Source: a virus
Virus record (IMG/VR): IMGVR_UViG_3300021964_000196
Span: 1 to 37,189 of that record
Length of the DNA stretch: 37,189 nucleotides
Direction: 5' to 3' (one strand)
The notes below the pieces were generated by a model. The model had not been told where the DNA came from, did not search any database, and saw only the letters and a program-made list of their open reading frames with translations. The first letter of the stretch is position 1. Each line of letters begins with the position of its first letter. Shown piece after piece: positions 8,092 to 16,673 of the stretch. A program made the position numbers and the translations under genes.

Positions 8092-8443
8092 ATTTTGTCT
8101 TTATACGTCTCGCTATAATAAAAACTATAGCAGCCCCTAATCCTGTTAAAGCGGCTTCAGCATAGAATACATTACCAACCCCGCTAGAATGTACAATCAT
8201 ATCTGCCATCATTGTTAAAATACCTATCATCCATGCTTCTAACCATTCATTTTTACCAAATGTAAAAAACTCAAAAATTGAAGTTCCTACAGCAAATATT
8301 CCTACCAAAAACCCTGTTATCAAGGCTGTGCATATAATGTCATATGATAGTGCAAGTAAATTTCCTTGGACCATCATAAAGGCACATGCTACAAACGCAT
8401 CCCGACATTTATCTAGGAATAGTTCGATGTTTCTGCCCAACAT
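8087..8443 (-). CDS. Small membrane protein, holin candidate (118 aa)
   Basis: Very hydrophobic protein with about three membrane segments: roughly residues 33-57 (IICTALITGFLVGIFAVG), 68-85 (AWMIGILTMMADMIV) and 92-111 (AALTGLGAAIVFIIA), ending in a basic tail (RRIKTKL). An amphipathic N-terminal helix (LGRNIELFLDKCRDAF) comes first. Size, topology and the endolysin gene 1.3 kb upstream in the same transcript make it a fair holin candidate, but no holin signature exists to confirm it. It starts on the TAATG shared with the upstream gene. Confidence 0.7.
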   Translation of the reverse strand: MLGRNIELFLDKCRDAFVACAFMMVQGNLLALSYDIICTALITGFLVGIFAVGTSIFEFFTFGKNEWLEAWMIGILTMMADMIVHSSGVGNVFYAEAALTGLGAAIVFIIARRIKTKL

Positions 8444-8796
8444 TAATTATCAACCTTAGCTCCTGCCCTCCACTGATAACATGACCAATATTTTGCTTTC
8501 CATTTAGGACCTGGGTTATCACAACCATGTCTTGCTCTAAACGACTTTCTGCGCTCCGGATCATCTCTTTTGATTTCCATGTTTGGATCGCCAAAGTTGA
8601 CCTTTACAACATTACCTTTATCGTTTTTAACATATACGCTAAATTTAGAATTACCATCCGAATTACGGAATGGGTCATTTAATTTAACTTTTCTTCCTTG
8701 ATACTCAGCGGCTTCTACAACCAAATCATCGTAAAGATCACATTCTTCACAAATCTGGTCGACTAAATCTTCGTTATGTTGCTTAAATGATTTCAT
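8443..8796 (-). CDS. Conserved late protein with RKSFRARH domain (117 aa)
   Basis: Residues about 30-117 hold a conserved-looking small domain: YQGRKVKLNDPFR, VYVKNDKGNVVKVNFGDP, then KRDDPERRKSFRARHGCD and NPGPKWKAKYWSCYQW, with two Cys that could pair or bind metal. I recognise this as a domain common in marine phage capsid-region proteins, function unknown. The N terminus MKSFKQHNED recalls the capsid-targeting peptides of neighbours but lacks the hydrophobic-x-Glu end; V26-V-E28/A29 just before the domain could be a cleavage site. Start ATG overlaps the TGA of the 331-residue gene (ATGA). Confidence 0.7.
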   Translation of the reverse strand: MKSFKQHNEDLVDQICEECDLYDDLVVEAAEYQGRKVKLNDPFRNSDGNSKFSVYVKNDKGNVVKVNFGDPNMEIKRDDPERRKSFRARHGCDNPGPKWKAKYWSCYQWRAGAKVDN

Positions 8797-9788
8797 TTTT
8801 TAATTCTATTTAATCCAGCCATACGATTCTTTTGCTTACGTCTATAATAAGCCTCCGAATCTTTTGCACCCATCTCTCTTGCAATATCTGCAGAAAACTG
8901 TTGATGCCCGTAATCAGATTTTGCTTTCTCTCCGTAGCGAGATTTAAGCTCAGGTGACAACTCAGCTAACTCAAACGATTCTTTGTTCATTGGCATCAAT
9001 CGTAAATTGCCTGATACATACAAAGGATGATTCTTAATTTTTGCTTGAGCATCCTTTTCATCGTTCTGGTCGACCTGCACAAAGTGTTTCTTTCCACGCA
9101 TTACGATATTGTGCTTAATGTTACCCATTGCTTTTTTAATATCGGAATGTGTTTGTGCCATACCTTCTGGAATATAAGATTCATTTGTTTCTGACTTACC
9201 TGTCTTATACCCATAAACAGATTTCAAATAATCAGTCGCTTTTGTTAACTTATTTTGAACCCATTCTTCCATATCACCGTCTGCTTTGACCATCTTTTCG
9301 ATGCCGTCAACATAGTGGCGAATTTGCTTAACCTGGTTCATTGCCATTGACACTTCTTCTTCACCGCCTGTGTCTGTCGGATCAACATCTTCGTTAACAC
9401 GCTGTAATACAGCTCTAACCTGCGGATGATCTGAAAGACCTCTTGCGATCTTCTCAATTTGCTTGACTGCACCGGTCATATTGCCTCTTTTATATCTCGG
9501 ATCGGTTGCAATACCGATTGCCGTTTTTACGTGTTTTGGATCATATGCTTCGTTCACTCTATCTCCCTCCAAGTCTGCATGTCCTGTTAATCTTAATCTA
9601 TAATCTTTTTTAACTTCTGTAGGAGTGACACGTTTAATATCGCCTATAGTATCTCCGGGATTCTTTAATAATTTTCTAAGAGAGTTTTTAACCTCACCCG
9701 CAGATTTCCCGTTCATGTACATTCCTGGAAGACCTTGTACATCGACCTTCCATGTTGCTTCACCTAATGTGTCTTTGAATTTCTTCAT
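8793..9788 (-). CDS. Modular late protein with capsid-targeting-like N terminus (331 aa)
   Basis: Starts MKKFKDTLGE/A: an aromatic at 4, Leu at 8 and Glu at 10 followed by Ala, the layout of the T4 internal-protein capsid-targeting peptide. The rest is a string of basic, helical modules: DPKHVKTAIGIATDPRYKRG (83-102), a helical region 145-200, and ELSPELKSRYGEKAK (276-290), joined by linkers with VNE/A (78-81), VNE/D (131-134) and NE/S. Such modules recur in marine phage virion-associated proteins (memory). I predict a packaged internal or prohead core protein processed by a gp21-like protease; no enzyme motif is visible. Its start overlaps the endolysin stop. Confidence 0.72.
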   Translation of the reverse strand: MKKFKDTLGEATWKVDVQGLPGMYMNGKSAGEVKNSLRKLLKNPGDTIGDIKRVTPTEVKKDYRLRLTGHADLEGDRVNEAYDPKHVKTAIGIATDPRYKRGNMTGAVKQIEKIARGLSDHPQVRAVLQRVNEDVDPTDTGGEEEVSMAMNQVKQIRHYVDGIEKMVKADGDMEEWVQNKLTKATDYLKSVYGYKTGKSETNESYIPEGMAQTHSDIKKAMGNIKHNIVMRGKKHFVQVDQNDEKDAQAKIKNHPLYVSGNLRLMPMNKESFELAELSPELKSRYGEKAKSDYGHQQFSADIAREMGAKDSEAYYRRKQKNRMAGLNRIKK

Positions 9789-10633
9789 CCTAGCAATTCA
9801 CCCAATGTTGCGGGTCCTGCAATACCGTCTGCAGTCAACCCGTTAGCGGCTTGCCATTCCTTAAGTGCTTTTTCAGTACCTGGTCCAAATACTCCGTCTG
9901 CACCAATACCTAATGCCTCTTGCATTAATTTGACACCTTCGCCACGAGCACCTCTACGAAGAACACCAATGTCATCTACATCAAACTCACCTTCTTCTGC
10001 TTCGATATGCTCAGGTGCTTCACCTGTTAACATTTCAAGAGCAATTTCCCAGTGATGAATACGATCTTCTAATCCGATATAACCACCATTGATACGCTTG
10101 GTCATACCCTTAACATCACCATCATCGCAGTATGAGTTAAGGTTATTTGTATCCCAATACCAGCATGCAGATTCTAGAGCACCTTCTACAGTACCTAAAT
10201 ATTCGACCACATCTTCGATATCCATGCCCACAGACTCTGCGAACTTCGTGTAGTTGTTGCAGCCCGTGAGTTGGATGTATCCTCTACCACGGAATCTCCA
10301 CCCGTCACCAGACTCTGTATCTCCGTTGCCCATACGAGATGCGTATACGACATTGGCAATTTTTTCTGGTTGTCTGTGGTATTCTTGTGCATCTCTACCT
10401 CCTCTGACAAAGTACTTACCGAACACGGCATCTAAAGCCTTTGCGCTATAGTTTAAATTTTCTTCAATAACACGAAACCCACCTGATTCATGTCCACATT
10501 GCGCTAAAAATCCAGCGACTCTTTGTTCTGTTGTAATATCGTACCTAGGAAACAATTCGTTCATTGCTTCTATTAATTCGTCTACATTTTTCGCATTAGG
10601 AAAGATCGCAGTGATTAAAGGGGCTGTTACCAT
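9785..10633 (-). CDS. Endolysin: GH19-type lytic domain plus peptidoglycan-binding domain
   Basis: Cuts host peptidoglycan at lysis. Residues 1-205 match the chitinase-class GH19 lysozyme fold: CGHESGGF with the candidate acid E49, followed by E57/E58, and GRGYIQLTGCNNY (the usual GRGxxQLTG motif). Residues about 222-280 are a PG_binding_1 domain (LRRGARGEGVKLMQEALG ... DGVFGPGTEKALKEWQ, ADGIAGPATL). No signal peptide, so release should depend on a holin. It lies downstream of the 1310-residue gene (12 bases) and its stop overlaps the next start. T4 lysozyme gpE is unrelated. Confidence 0.93.
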   Translation of the reverse strand: MVTAPLITAIFPNAKNVDELIEAMNELFPRYDITTEQRVAGFLAQCGHESGGFRVIEENLNYSAKALDAVFGKYFVRGGRDAQEYHRQPEKIANVVYASRMGNGDTESGDGWRFRGRGYIQLTGCNNYTKFAESVGMDIEDVVEYLGTVEGALESACWYWDTNNLNSYCDDGDVKGMTKRINGGYIGLEDRIHHWEIALEMLTGEAPEHIEAEEGEFDVDDIGVLRRGARGEGVKLMQEALGIGADGVFGPGTEKALKEWQAANGLTADGIAGPATLGELLG

Positions 10634-10645
10634 GTGTTATTACTC

Positions 10646-13600
10646 CTATTTGTATTCAATTGTTTTGTTAGGTGTTGTAAAGTTTTTCTTTCGCATAATC
10701 GTTTTATTAACGACTTCAAACTCATCCGTATCCTTTCTATATTTAATTACTACCGGAAGATTCAAATCTTTTTGAATATCTTTTAATACTACTTCTGCAT
10801 CTGCATTTTGCTTAATATTGGTTCCTTTCTGCTTTGCAATCTTTTTAAACAATTGCTGCAGTTCAGCAATTTTGATTTCCGGATTGTTTCTACTATCATT
10901 CATCCTATCTGCAAAATGCCTTGTAAACTCAATATCAATATCAAACTTATTGAGCAACCTGTCAGCAAAAACTTCAAGGTCCTTAATTTGCTTTTGTGAT
11001 ACTTCTTCATTCATCTCCCTATGTTTACTAGAATCATATTGTATTGCATGAACAGGTGTTTTTCCTGCACCGGGATGATTTCCGTGGGTGTTATGAGTTA
11101 ATCTTGTATTACCCGCCAATAAATGCATATGTCCCGTATGTGTATCATGTAACACTATAGGTTTTTGCATTGGCTTGCCACTAGCAAATTGCTTTCTTAC
11201 CCTAGTATCTTTTTCTTTATCTAATTGGACGGGTTTGGATGAAGATGCATCAGTATTAGACATTTTCTTAACATTCATCTTATTCACAGTTATTGTCTTG
11301 GCTTTGTTCATTGCTGAATGATAATTGTCTTTATCAGCTAAATGATTTAACATTTTATGCACATGATCTGGATATGCTCCATGTGGCGCCTGTTGTTGAG
11401 TGTGAACTTCGTCATGTTCTTCATGTGGTTTAGGAGCAGTCCATGTACGATGTGGTGTATGTGTATCACCTGTTGTAGTTGTCACACCTTCATTCATCTC
11501 CCGGAAAGATTTAGGTTTCTTTCTATTAGTTGTAACAAACAATTCATCGGATTCAGTGTATGTTCCGTCCTTTTGTTTTGTCACGCCATTAGGAATGACT
11601 TGATACGGTGTATCCTTGACATATTTTTTAGTTAAGGAAGGTGTGCCTCGATCCATATCGCCATATGCTTCATAAGCAACTCCAACTTTAGTATGTTGTG
11701 CTTCTTTTTTACGATTTGCAAAATACTTTTTAGTTAAGTTTTCTTTTTCTGCACCTGTTATTTCGTCAGGTGTAGCGACACCCGGCTTATCTAACTCATC
11801 AACATCACCGTCCATATCTCTATCTTTAGCGGCAATTGCATCCTTCATTGCGTGCTTTAAGGTCTTTTTAGGATCTAATTCATGTGCAATCTTTTCATCA
11901 ATTTGATATTCTTCACCTACCATCTTTGCTAATTCACGGGCATCTAAATATTGACCGCCCGCTGTTGTTTGTAATACACGAGCAGCATAATATTCAGGCG
12001 AATGTTTCATTTTCTTTAACCCACCTGCTTCCTTTGCTTTGCGGTCAATAAGCGCTTTCAATGCCTGTGCCGCTTTCGCATACTTACCTTTGAATAAGAC
12101 TTTATTTACTTTCTTTACGGCCCAGTTTTCGTCAATCTCTGTGCCCTGTGTAAAATTTTCGAAAGCCTCATCTAAGTCAACTTCTTCTGCTACTACACGA
12201 ATGATTTCAGCAATCTTTGCTGCAGTTGCTTGTGGGTGACGCTTGACCGCAGAAGCAAACTCTTTTTCAACCATATCTTTAGCAACTTTAGGATTGTTTC
12301 CACGCTTGATTAGAATTTTTACAACGGCATCTTTAGTGATTGGTCTTTTTGCTTCGTCAAGTTCAACTTCTTCTTTGATACCTCTTAATGCTTTTGCCTG
12401 TGTAATCCAGCCCTTTGCAGTTGGATTAGAAGGACCTTCTTTAACCCATGCACCAATACGCTTGTATGCAGAATTAACAGCACCTTCCCAATTTGCACCT
12501 TCTGAATTATCAACGATGTACATATGGCGTCCAAAGAAATTTTGGAATTTGCCGATGTTCTTTTGAACATCTTTCCACATCTTTTCAACTACAGCAGCTG
12601 GTAATGTCCTATCTCTTTTTTCATTTCTTGCCTGCGCTGTGTCAAGATCTGTATTCACAAAGATCATTGCTGTGTCATAACCCATGCCTCTTAGCATTGC
12701 AGCTTGTTTAGCAATCTTATCATAATCTTTACCTGTGCCATCGATAACGAGACCTAAGCGACCGTCAAGAGCAAGTTTCTGTTTTGTCTTTGTTAGTGCT
12801 TTTGCACGACCACGAATTTCTTGTCCTTTATCAGAAAAGATATCTTCGGGTGTTGTAGATAATCCAGCTTTCTTTAACTGTGCTTCAAATGCATCATCTG
12901 AGTTAATTAATTTTAACCCGAATGTTGTTAATGCAGTTTTGCCTACAATAAATGACTTACCTGAACCTGGACCCCCTGCAAGAAATACAGCTTTAAAGAT
13001 ACCTGGATCATTTACACCTTCGGTAAGCGCTTCCAACATGGCATGTTTATCTTCCGAGGTGATGAATCTATTAACTGTCGCAAATCCCAGCTGTTGAGGA
13101 GTATTCGATTCACCTTCTCTCCATTCATGCATACCGAGATTGTACACGAGTTCAATAGTATCATAATCCACTCCTGCCTTATCTGCTTTCTTTGCTAATG
13201 CTTCAACTAATTTATTTTCATCATTTTCAATTGTTTCAAACATTTCTGTTGATAAGACATCAATCCATTCTAAGATTTCTTTATCTGTTTCAACCCAATC
13301 TTCAAGAGATTTCATACGCAGTTCACGCATTTTAGCATCAATCATTTCGTCTTTATGTTGTTGCTTTAGTTGTTCTTTTTCTCTCTTATGTGTAGCTTTT
13401 GTTCTTTCAACGTCTTCATCAACTGGTTCCTTTTTCTTGAAAGGACGGAATCTGCCATCAAATTTCATCGTACCGTCTTTTTTTCTAGCTTCATGGTAGC
13501 GAGGCTTAAGTGTATTCGATGCTTGTGTCTCCTCCATAAAGTTTTCAAATTCCATATCAAAATCTTCAGACACTTTTTTACCCGATAGACGCATTAAGTC

Positions 13601-14578
13601 AGCTCTACGAACTTGTGGAATCATACGTTTAGCAATACGGTCAATTGCCGCTTTACGCTTTTCAACTTTCTTATCGATAATCATTTTTTCGCCAGGCGAG
13701 AGTTCTGCATAATTCAAACCCTTTGAACCTGCAACCTTTTTACGAATAATATTAATTGCTTTCTTTCTTGCACGAGTTTTTAATTTATCCATAGTAGCAG
13801 CTCTACGCATAGCACGTTTTCTTGCAGCAGCAATTTTTGTTTTATACTTACGCATAATCATAGCACGCTTTCTACGCTGCTGTTGTGTTAATACCGCTTC
13901 AATTAAAACATTTTCTGCTTCTAATTCTTCTGCAAGTTGCATACCTGCACGAACCATATCAAACACCGCTGACGCAGATGATTTAAGTCCTTTAGGAAGA
14001 CCTTGTTTGAATTTAGCTAGATTATTATCTTTAGCAAGTTCACGCATCTTAGATGCGGACATACCTGATACATCATCCGCATCTGGGTCTCTTTCACCCG
14101 CAGAAACTACATCGATGTTATCAAATGTAAAATCTTTGCCGTTGTATTTGTTAAGGAGTGTATCGAATTGTTGAACACGATCTGAACCTACAACAAGAAT
14201 AACTTCTTTAAATTTCTTTTGTAATTCTTGCATTACCTGAATGATTGTTTTTGCTTTTGTTTTAACAATCATATTACCAAACGCTTTCTGAGCTAGTTTG
14301 ATTTTATCGTTGTATGATAATGGATTCTTTTTAGGATCTTCTGATTGTGTTAGGTACACTTGTGCAACTGCTCTTTCGTCTTGAGCAACTTGCTTAATCT
14401 TATTGATGAGTTTTTCGTGTCCTGTTGTGATTGGGTTCATTCTGCCCCAACCTAAGACTACGGTACCAGATGCGGCTTCTTTGAGTGAGCTGGCATTGTC
14501 GTCTAATTTAGGATTGATTTCAATAGTATTATTGACAGTATTTGCGGAAGATTTCTTCCCTGGGTTTTTCTTTTCCAT
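10646..14578 (-). CDS. Giant multidomain protein: nucleotidyltransferase, P-loop kinase, ParB-like and further modules (1310 aa)
   Basis: Residues about 38-185 are a cytidylyltransferase-like nucleotidyltransferase (GWGRMNPITTGHEKL at 43-57, HxGH-type; SGMSASKMRE at 171-180 as the SxxxxR motif). A Lys/Arg-rich helical part (230-345) and a charged linker follow. Residues 528-715 are a P-loop kinase (GGPGSGKS 535-542, VIDGTGKD 611-618), like polynucleotide kinase or zeta-type kinases. Then come basic modules, an acidic DxDxDGDxDxxD loop near 920, a ParB-like segment (KPIVLHDTHTGHMHLLAGNT, R1159), and a C-terminal domain with HFADRMNDSRN. LxE sites lie at domain borders. Late promoter ahead; start ATG follows GAGG. 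Probably virion-internal; role unknown. Confidence 0.85.
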   Translation of the reverse strand: MEKKNPGKKSSANTVNNTIEINPKLDDNASSLKEAASGTVVLGWGRMNPITTGHEKLINKIKQVAQDERAVAQVYLTQSEDPKKNPLSYNDKIKLAQKAFGNMIVKTKAKTIIQVMQELQKKFKEVILVVGSDRVQQFDTLLNKYNGKDFTFDNIDVVSAGERDPDADDVSGMSASKMRELAKDNNLAKFKQGLPKGLKSSASAVFDMVRAGMQLAEELEAENVLIEAVLTQQQRRKRAMIMRKYKTKIAAARKRAMRRAATMDKLKTRARKKAINIIRKKVAGSKGLNYAELSPGEKMIIDKKVEKRKAAIDRIAKRMIPQVRRADLMRLSGKKVSEDFDMEFENFMEETQASNTLKPRYHEARKKDGTMKFDGRFRPFKKKEPVDEDVERTKATHKREKEQLKQQHKDEMIDAKMRELRMKSLEDWVETDKEILEWIDVLSTEMFETIENDENKLVEALAKKADKAGVDYDTIELVYNLGMHEWREGESNTPQQLGFATVNRFITSEDKHAMLEALTEGVNDPGIFKAVFLAGGPGSGKSFIVGKTALTTFGLKLINSDDAFEAQLKKAGLSTTPEDIFSDKGQEIRGRAKALTKTKQKLALDGRLGLVIDGTGKDYDKIAKQAAMLRGMGYDTAMIFVNTDLDTAQARNEKRDRTLPAAVVEKMWKDVQKNIGKFQNFFGRHMYIVDNSEGANWEGAVNSAYKRIGAWVKEGPSNPTAKGWITQAKALRGIKEEVELDEAKRPITKDAVVKILIKRGNNPKVAKDMVEKEFASAVKRHPQATAAKIAEIIRVVAEEVDLDEAFENFTQGTEIDENWAVKKVNKVLFKGKYAKAAQALKALIDRKAKEAGGLKKMKHSPEYYAARVLQTTAGGQYLDARELAKMVGEEYQIDEKIAHELDPKKTLKHAMKDAIAAKDRDMDGDVDELDKPGVATPDEITGAEKENLTKKYFANRKKEAQHTKVGVAYEAYGDMDRGTPSLTKKYVKDTPYQVIPNGVTKQKDGTYTESDELFVTTNRKKPKSFREMNEGVTTTTGDTHTPHRTWTAPKPHEEHDEVHTQQQAPHGAYPDHVHKMLNHLADKDNYHSAMNKAKTITVNKMNVKKMSNTDASSSKPVQLDKEKDTRVRKQFASGKPMQKPIVLHDTHTGHMHLLAGNTRLTHNTHGNHPGAGKTPVHAIQYDSSKHREMNEEVSQKQIKDLEVFADRLLNKFDIDIEFTRHFADRMNDSRNNPEIKIAELQQLFKKIAKQKGTNIKQNADAEVVLKDIQKDLNLPVVIKYRKDTDEFEVVNKTIMRKKNFTTPNKTIEYK

Positions 14579-14631
14579 GTTTTCCTCACATGTAGGTTTT
14601 CCGTAGACTTACTACAATTAATTGTTTATGA

Positions 14632-14639
14632 TATTTATA
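14632..14639 (-). promoter_or_regulatory. T4-type late promoter for the 1310-residue gene
   Basis: Minus strand TATAAATA, exact, 54 bases before the ATG at 14578. The TAA stop of the GT25-like gene (14635-14637) lies inside the box. Confidence 0.75.
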
Positions 14640-15420
14640 TTTTTGAGGAGTGCTGTGTATAAGAATCTATAAGTTCGTAATTAAAGTTTGCAGAAGCTCC
14701 CCAAATAGTAGATCTTCTCAACCATCCTAAAGCACAAATAGGGTCTGTAATACCCAAATTAACTGATGTTATTTTATCTGGTTGCCCTGCAAACCTTAGC
14801 TTTTCCCTCATAAAATATCTATTATCAACTGCTTCTGTAATACCTTGGTCGTCAAGTTCTTTTAATAATCTTTTAGCAGTTTTGGGTGTAATAGCGTATG
14901 CATGAGCACCCGAATGTCTATCAGCAGGAACAACCTTTTGTGGGGGTCCTGCGATTTCGTGGTGATAGTTTTCCGGATCATTTCTCTTGTATCCCAAAGC
15001 AACAATAGCATCATCTGGGATATCAATCTCAGGTTTATGTAGCATAATTGCGTCATGCTCTAATACAATACCCACAACATCATCTTCAATTATCTTATCC
15101 CAGATTAAATAGTGACCTGCAGTTGCACAAGCAGCTCTAACATCCATCCAATGCTTATTGACAATAGGTTTTGTTAAATTTTTAATTTCTTTACTAAGTG
15201 ATGCCCATAGGTTGAGTTGATCTAATGTAAGGTTTCCATCCGAATTAATTATCTTTAATTCTTCGTTGAATTTAATAATAGAATCAGAGTTAGATACACT
15301 ATATCCTAGAACACATTCGTAGGGTATACCTACTTTTTCACAACTTTCAATTGCAGTATCTCTATACTCTTTTGAATAATGATTTTCAATATAAAGTATA
15401 TACGCCTTTTCAGCTTTCAT
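14635..15420 (-). CDS. GT25-like glycosyltransferase
   Basis: Resembles LPS/LOS glycosyltransferases of family 25: N-terminal AYILYIENHYSKEYRD, a C-rich region, the acidic motif VLEHDAIM (118-125; D123 likely binds metal-nucleotide sugar) and the characteristic GAHAYAITPKTAKRLLKEL. It would transfer a sugar to a glycan, either host surface polysaccharide or a phage virion glycan. Length 261 is normal. It is last in a five-gene cassette with ATGA-type overlaps; its start lies 11 bases inside the sulfotransferase gene with GAGAG ahead. No signal peptide, so it acts in the cytoplasm. Confidence 0.82.
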   Translation of the reverse strand: MKAEKAYILYIENHYSKEYRDTAIESCEKVGIPYECVLGYSVSNSDSIIKFNEELKIINSDGNLTLDQLNLWASLSKEIKNLTKPIVNKHWMDVRAACATAGHYLIWDKIIEDDVVGIVLEHDAIMLHKPEIDIPDDAIVALGYKRNDPENYHHEIAGPPQKVVPADRHSGAHAYAITPKTAKRLLKELDDQGITEAVDNRYFMREKLRFAGQPDKITSVNLGITDPICALGWLRRSTIWGASANFNYELIDSYTQHSSKI

Positions 15421-16069
15421 TTTTCACTCTCTCATATAACTCAAAATCTTTTTCATAGAATCTATAAACTGCTTTTCTTGTCGCATCATCATAAAACTCA
15501 TCTAGCAAACTATGATTAGTTATACCCATCTTAAGTTTACCTAATGGAAATTTAGCAACACCATGAGTTTCTTCAAACTTCGTAACATGATAATCTAAGT
15601 TATCATATCCCCACCATGTTCCGTAATCGACACCATCAACAATAGTGTAATCGGATTGTAAAATTTTATTATTAGTATCGTCTATATGGTGGCCTTCCCA
15701 AAAATGCTCTCTAAATTTACCAGGTTCGGGCTTGTACCGATGCAGTGAAGCAAGAAAGAAATGTAAACTTAACTGTCTCTCTAACGGATTACGTATAACA
15801 GAAATCGTTTCGTAGTCTTTTAGGTGTCCCATATGAACAATACCTTCATCTTTTAATTCTTGTAGTGTCATATGAATAAAATGAGAATCTTTAGAATACT
15901 TAGAATGTAACTTTCTAGCATCGCCTTTACTAGAAATTCCCCCATCATTCACTTCTGTATATACATCATACTCATCTGTATAATTTTTAATAAACCATTG
16001 TGCAAGAGAGGAACTCGCATTTTTAGGTACACGCAAGAAGATAAATTTGTTACTATCACTTCGAATCAT
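15410..16069 (-). CDS. Sulfotransferase
   Basis: Transfers sulfate from PAPS to an acceptor, most likely a sugar given its neighbours. The 5'-phosphosulfate loop is visible as FLRVPKNASSSL (11-22), and the 3'-phosphate site as VIRNPLERQLSLHFF (91-105), the classic pair of PAPS motifs. Other family-like parts are HMTLQEL and the Trp-rich middle (YGTWWGYDNLDYHVTKFE) that often carries acceptor contacts. Length of 219 is near the lower limit for carbohydrate sulfotransferases. Sulfotransferases occur in several marine T4-like phages. It overlaps both neighbours, so it is made with the glycosyltransferases. Confidence 0.85.
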   Translation of the reverse strand: MIRSDSNKFIFLRVPKNASSSLAQWFIKNYTDEYDVYTEVNDGGISSKGDARKLHSKYSKDSHFIHMTLQELKDEGIVHMGHLKDYETISVIRNPLERQLSLHFFLASLHRYKPEPGKFREHFWEGHHIDDTNNKILQSDYTIVDGVDYGTWWGYDNLDYHVTKFEETHGVAKFPLGKLKMGITNHSLLDEFYDDATRKAVYRFYEKDFELYERVKNES

Positions 16070-16673
16070 AAAATTGCTCCCAGGAATTGTATTCCCATTT
16101 GAGTTGCGTTTTAGGGTTGTCGGAAAGATTAACTATCTTACACCCCACTTGATTTGCCTTATTTTGTAATCTTTCTAATAAGGTGCCCATAGGATCTTTT
16201 AAGTCTTTGTAATGATGCCTAAATTGATATAAAGGATCTGGCTCCCCACGGGTTTGCATATCATAACCTAAACCGTAAAAAGATGTTGACCCATCAGATT
16301 GTGGAGTGTAGTCCATATCAAATCCTATACACCCAATAAGTTTAGGTTGAAGGTAATAAAGAGTCCAATACATTGTTGTAAAGTAAATAGGTAATCCGCA
16401 ATATATTCTTGCCTTTTCCCAAGGCATATTATTTGCTCCCCAGATATATGATTTCTGAAAACTACTTCTGGTATATAGTTTTTGCTTTTTCGGATCCTTT
16501 ACTACGATTTTGTCTTTATCATAGTAGTCACCTGCATATATTAAACTTGTCCATCGGTCGGTGCCTTTCCATACATTATTAACACCCACAACATCTATAT
16601 TATCTAGATTAGGTATGTTATTTACATAATCGACACCTTTAGGACCACTACCTACACATACAACTTTTTTCAT
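16056..16673 (-). CDS. Sialyltransferase-like / DUF115-like glycan enzyme (205 aa)
   Basis: The N terminus has a nucleotide-binding-like turn (VVCVGSGPKGVDYV) followed by VVGVNNVWKGTDRWTSLIYAGD, a layout seen in CST-type sialyltransferases and in the MptE-like (DUF115) family, where a Rossmann-like strand is followed by N-x-x residues and a D. A second half has IGCIGFDMDYTP and a C-terminal NSWEQFYDSK. The call is from pattern only; I cannot assign the sugar. It overlaps the GT8-like gene by ATGA (16670-16673) and the sulfotransferase start, so it works in the same pathway. Confidence 0.6.
   Translation of the reverse strand: MKKVVCVGSGPKGVDYVNNIPNLDNIDVVGVNNVWKGTDRWTSLIYAGDYYDKDKIVVKDPKKQKLYTRSSFQKSYIWGANNMPWEKARIYCGLPIYFTTMYWTLYYLQPKLIGCIGFDMDYTPQSDGSTSFYGLGYDMQTRGEPDPLYQFRHHYKDLKDPMGTLLERLQNKANQVGCKIVNLSDNPKTQLKWEYNSWEQFYDSK

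Noticed and set aside
7807-8165. Plus-strand open frames of 60-103 residues
   Set aside because: They oppose well-supported minus genes, with low-complexity or Cys/Phe-rich products typical of antisense frames.
10195-10451. Open frames on both strands inside the endolysin gene
   Set aside because: Shadows of the GH19/PG-binding coding frame, with no ribosome site or natural protein sequence.
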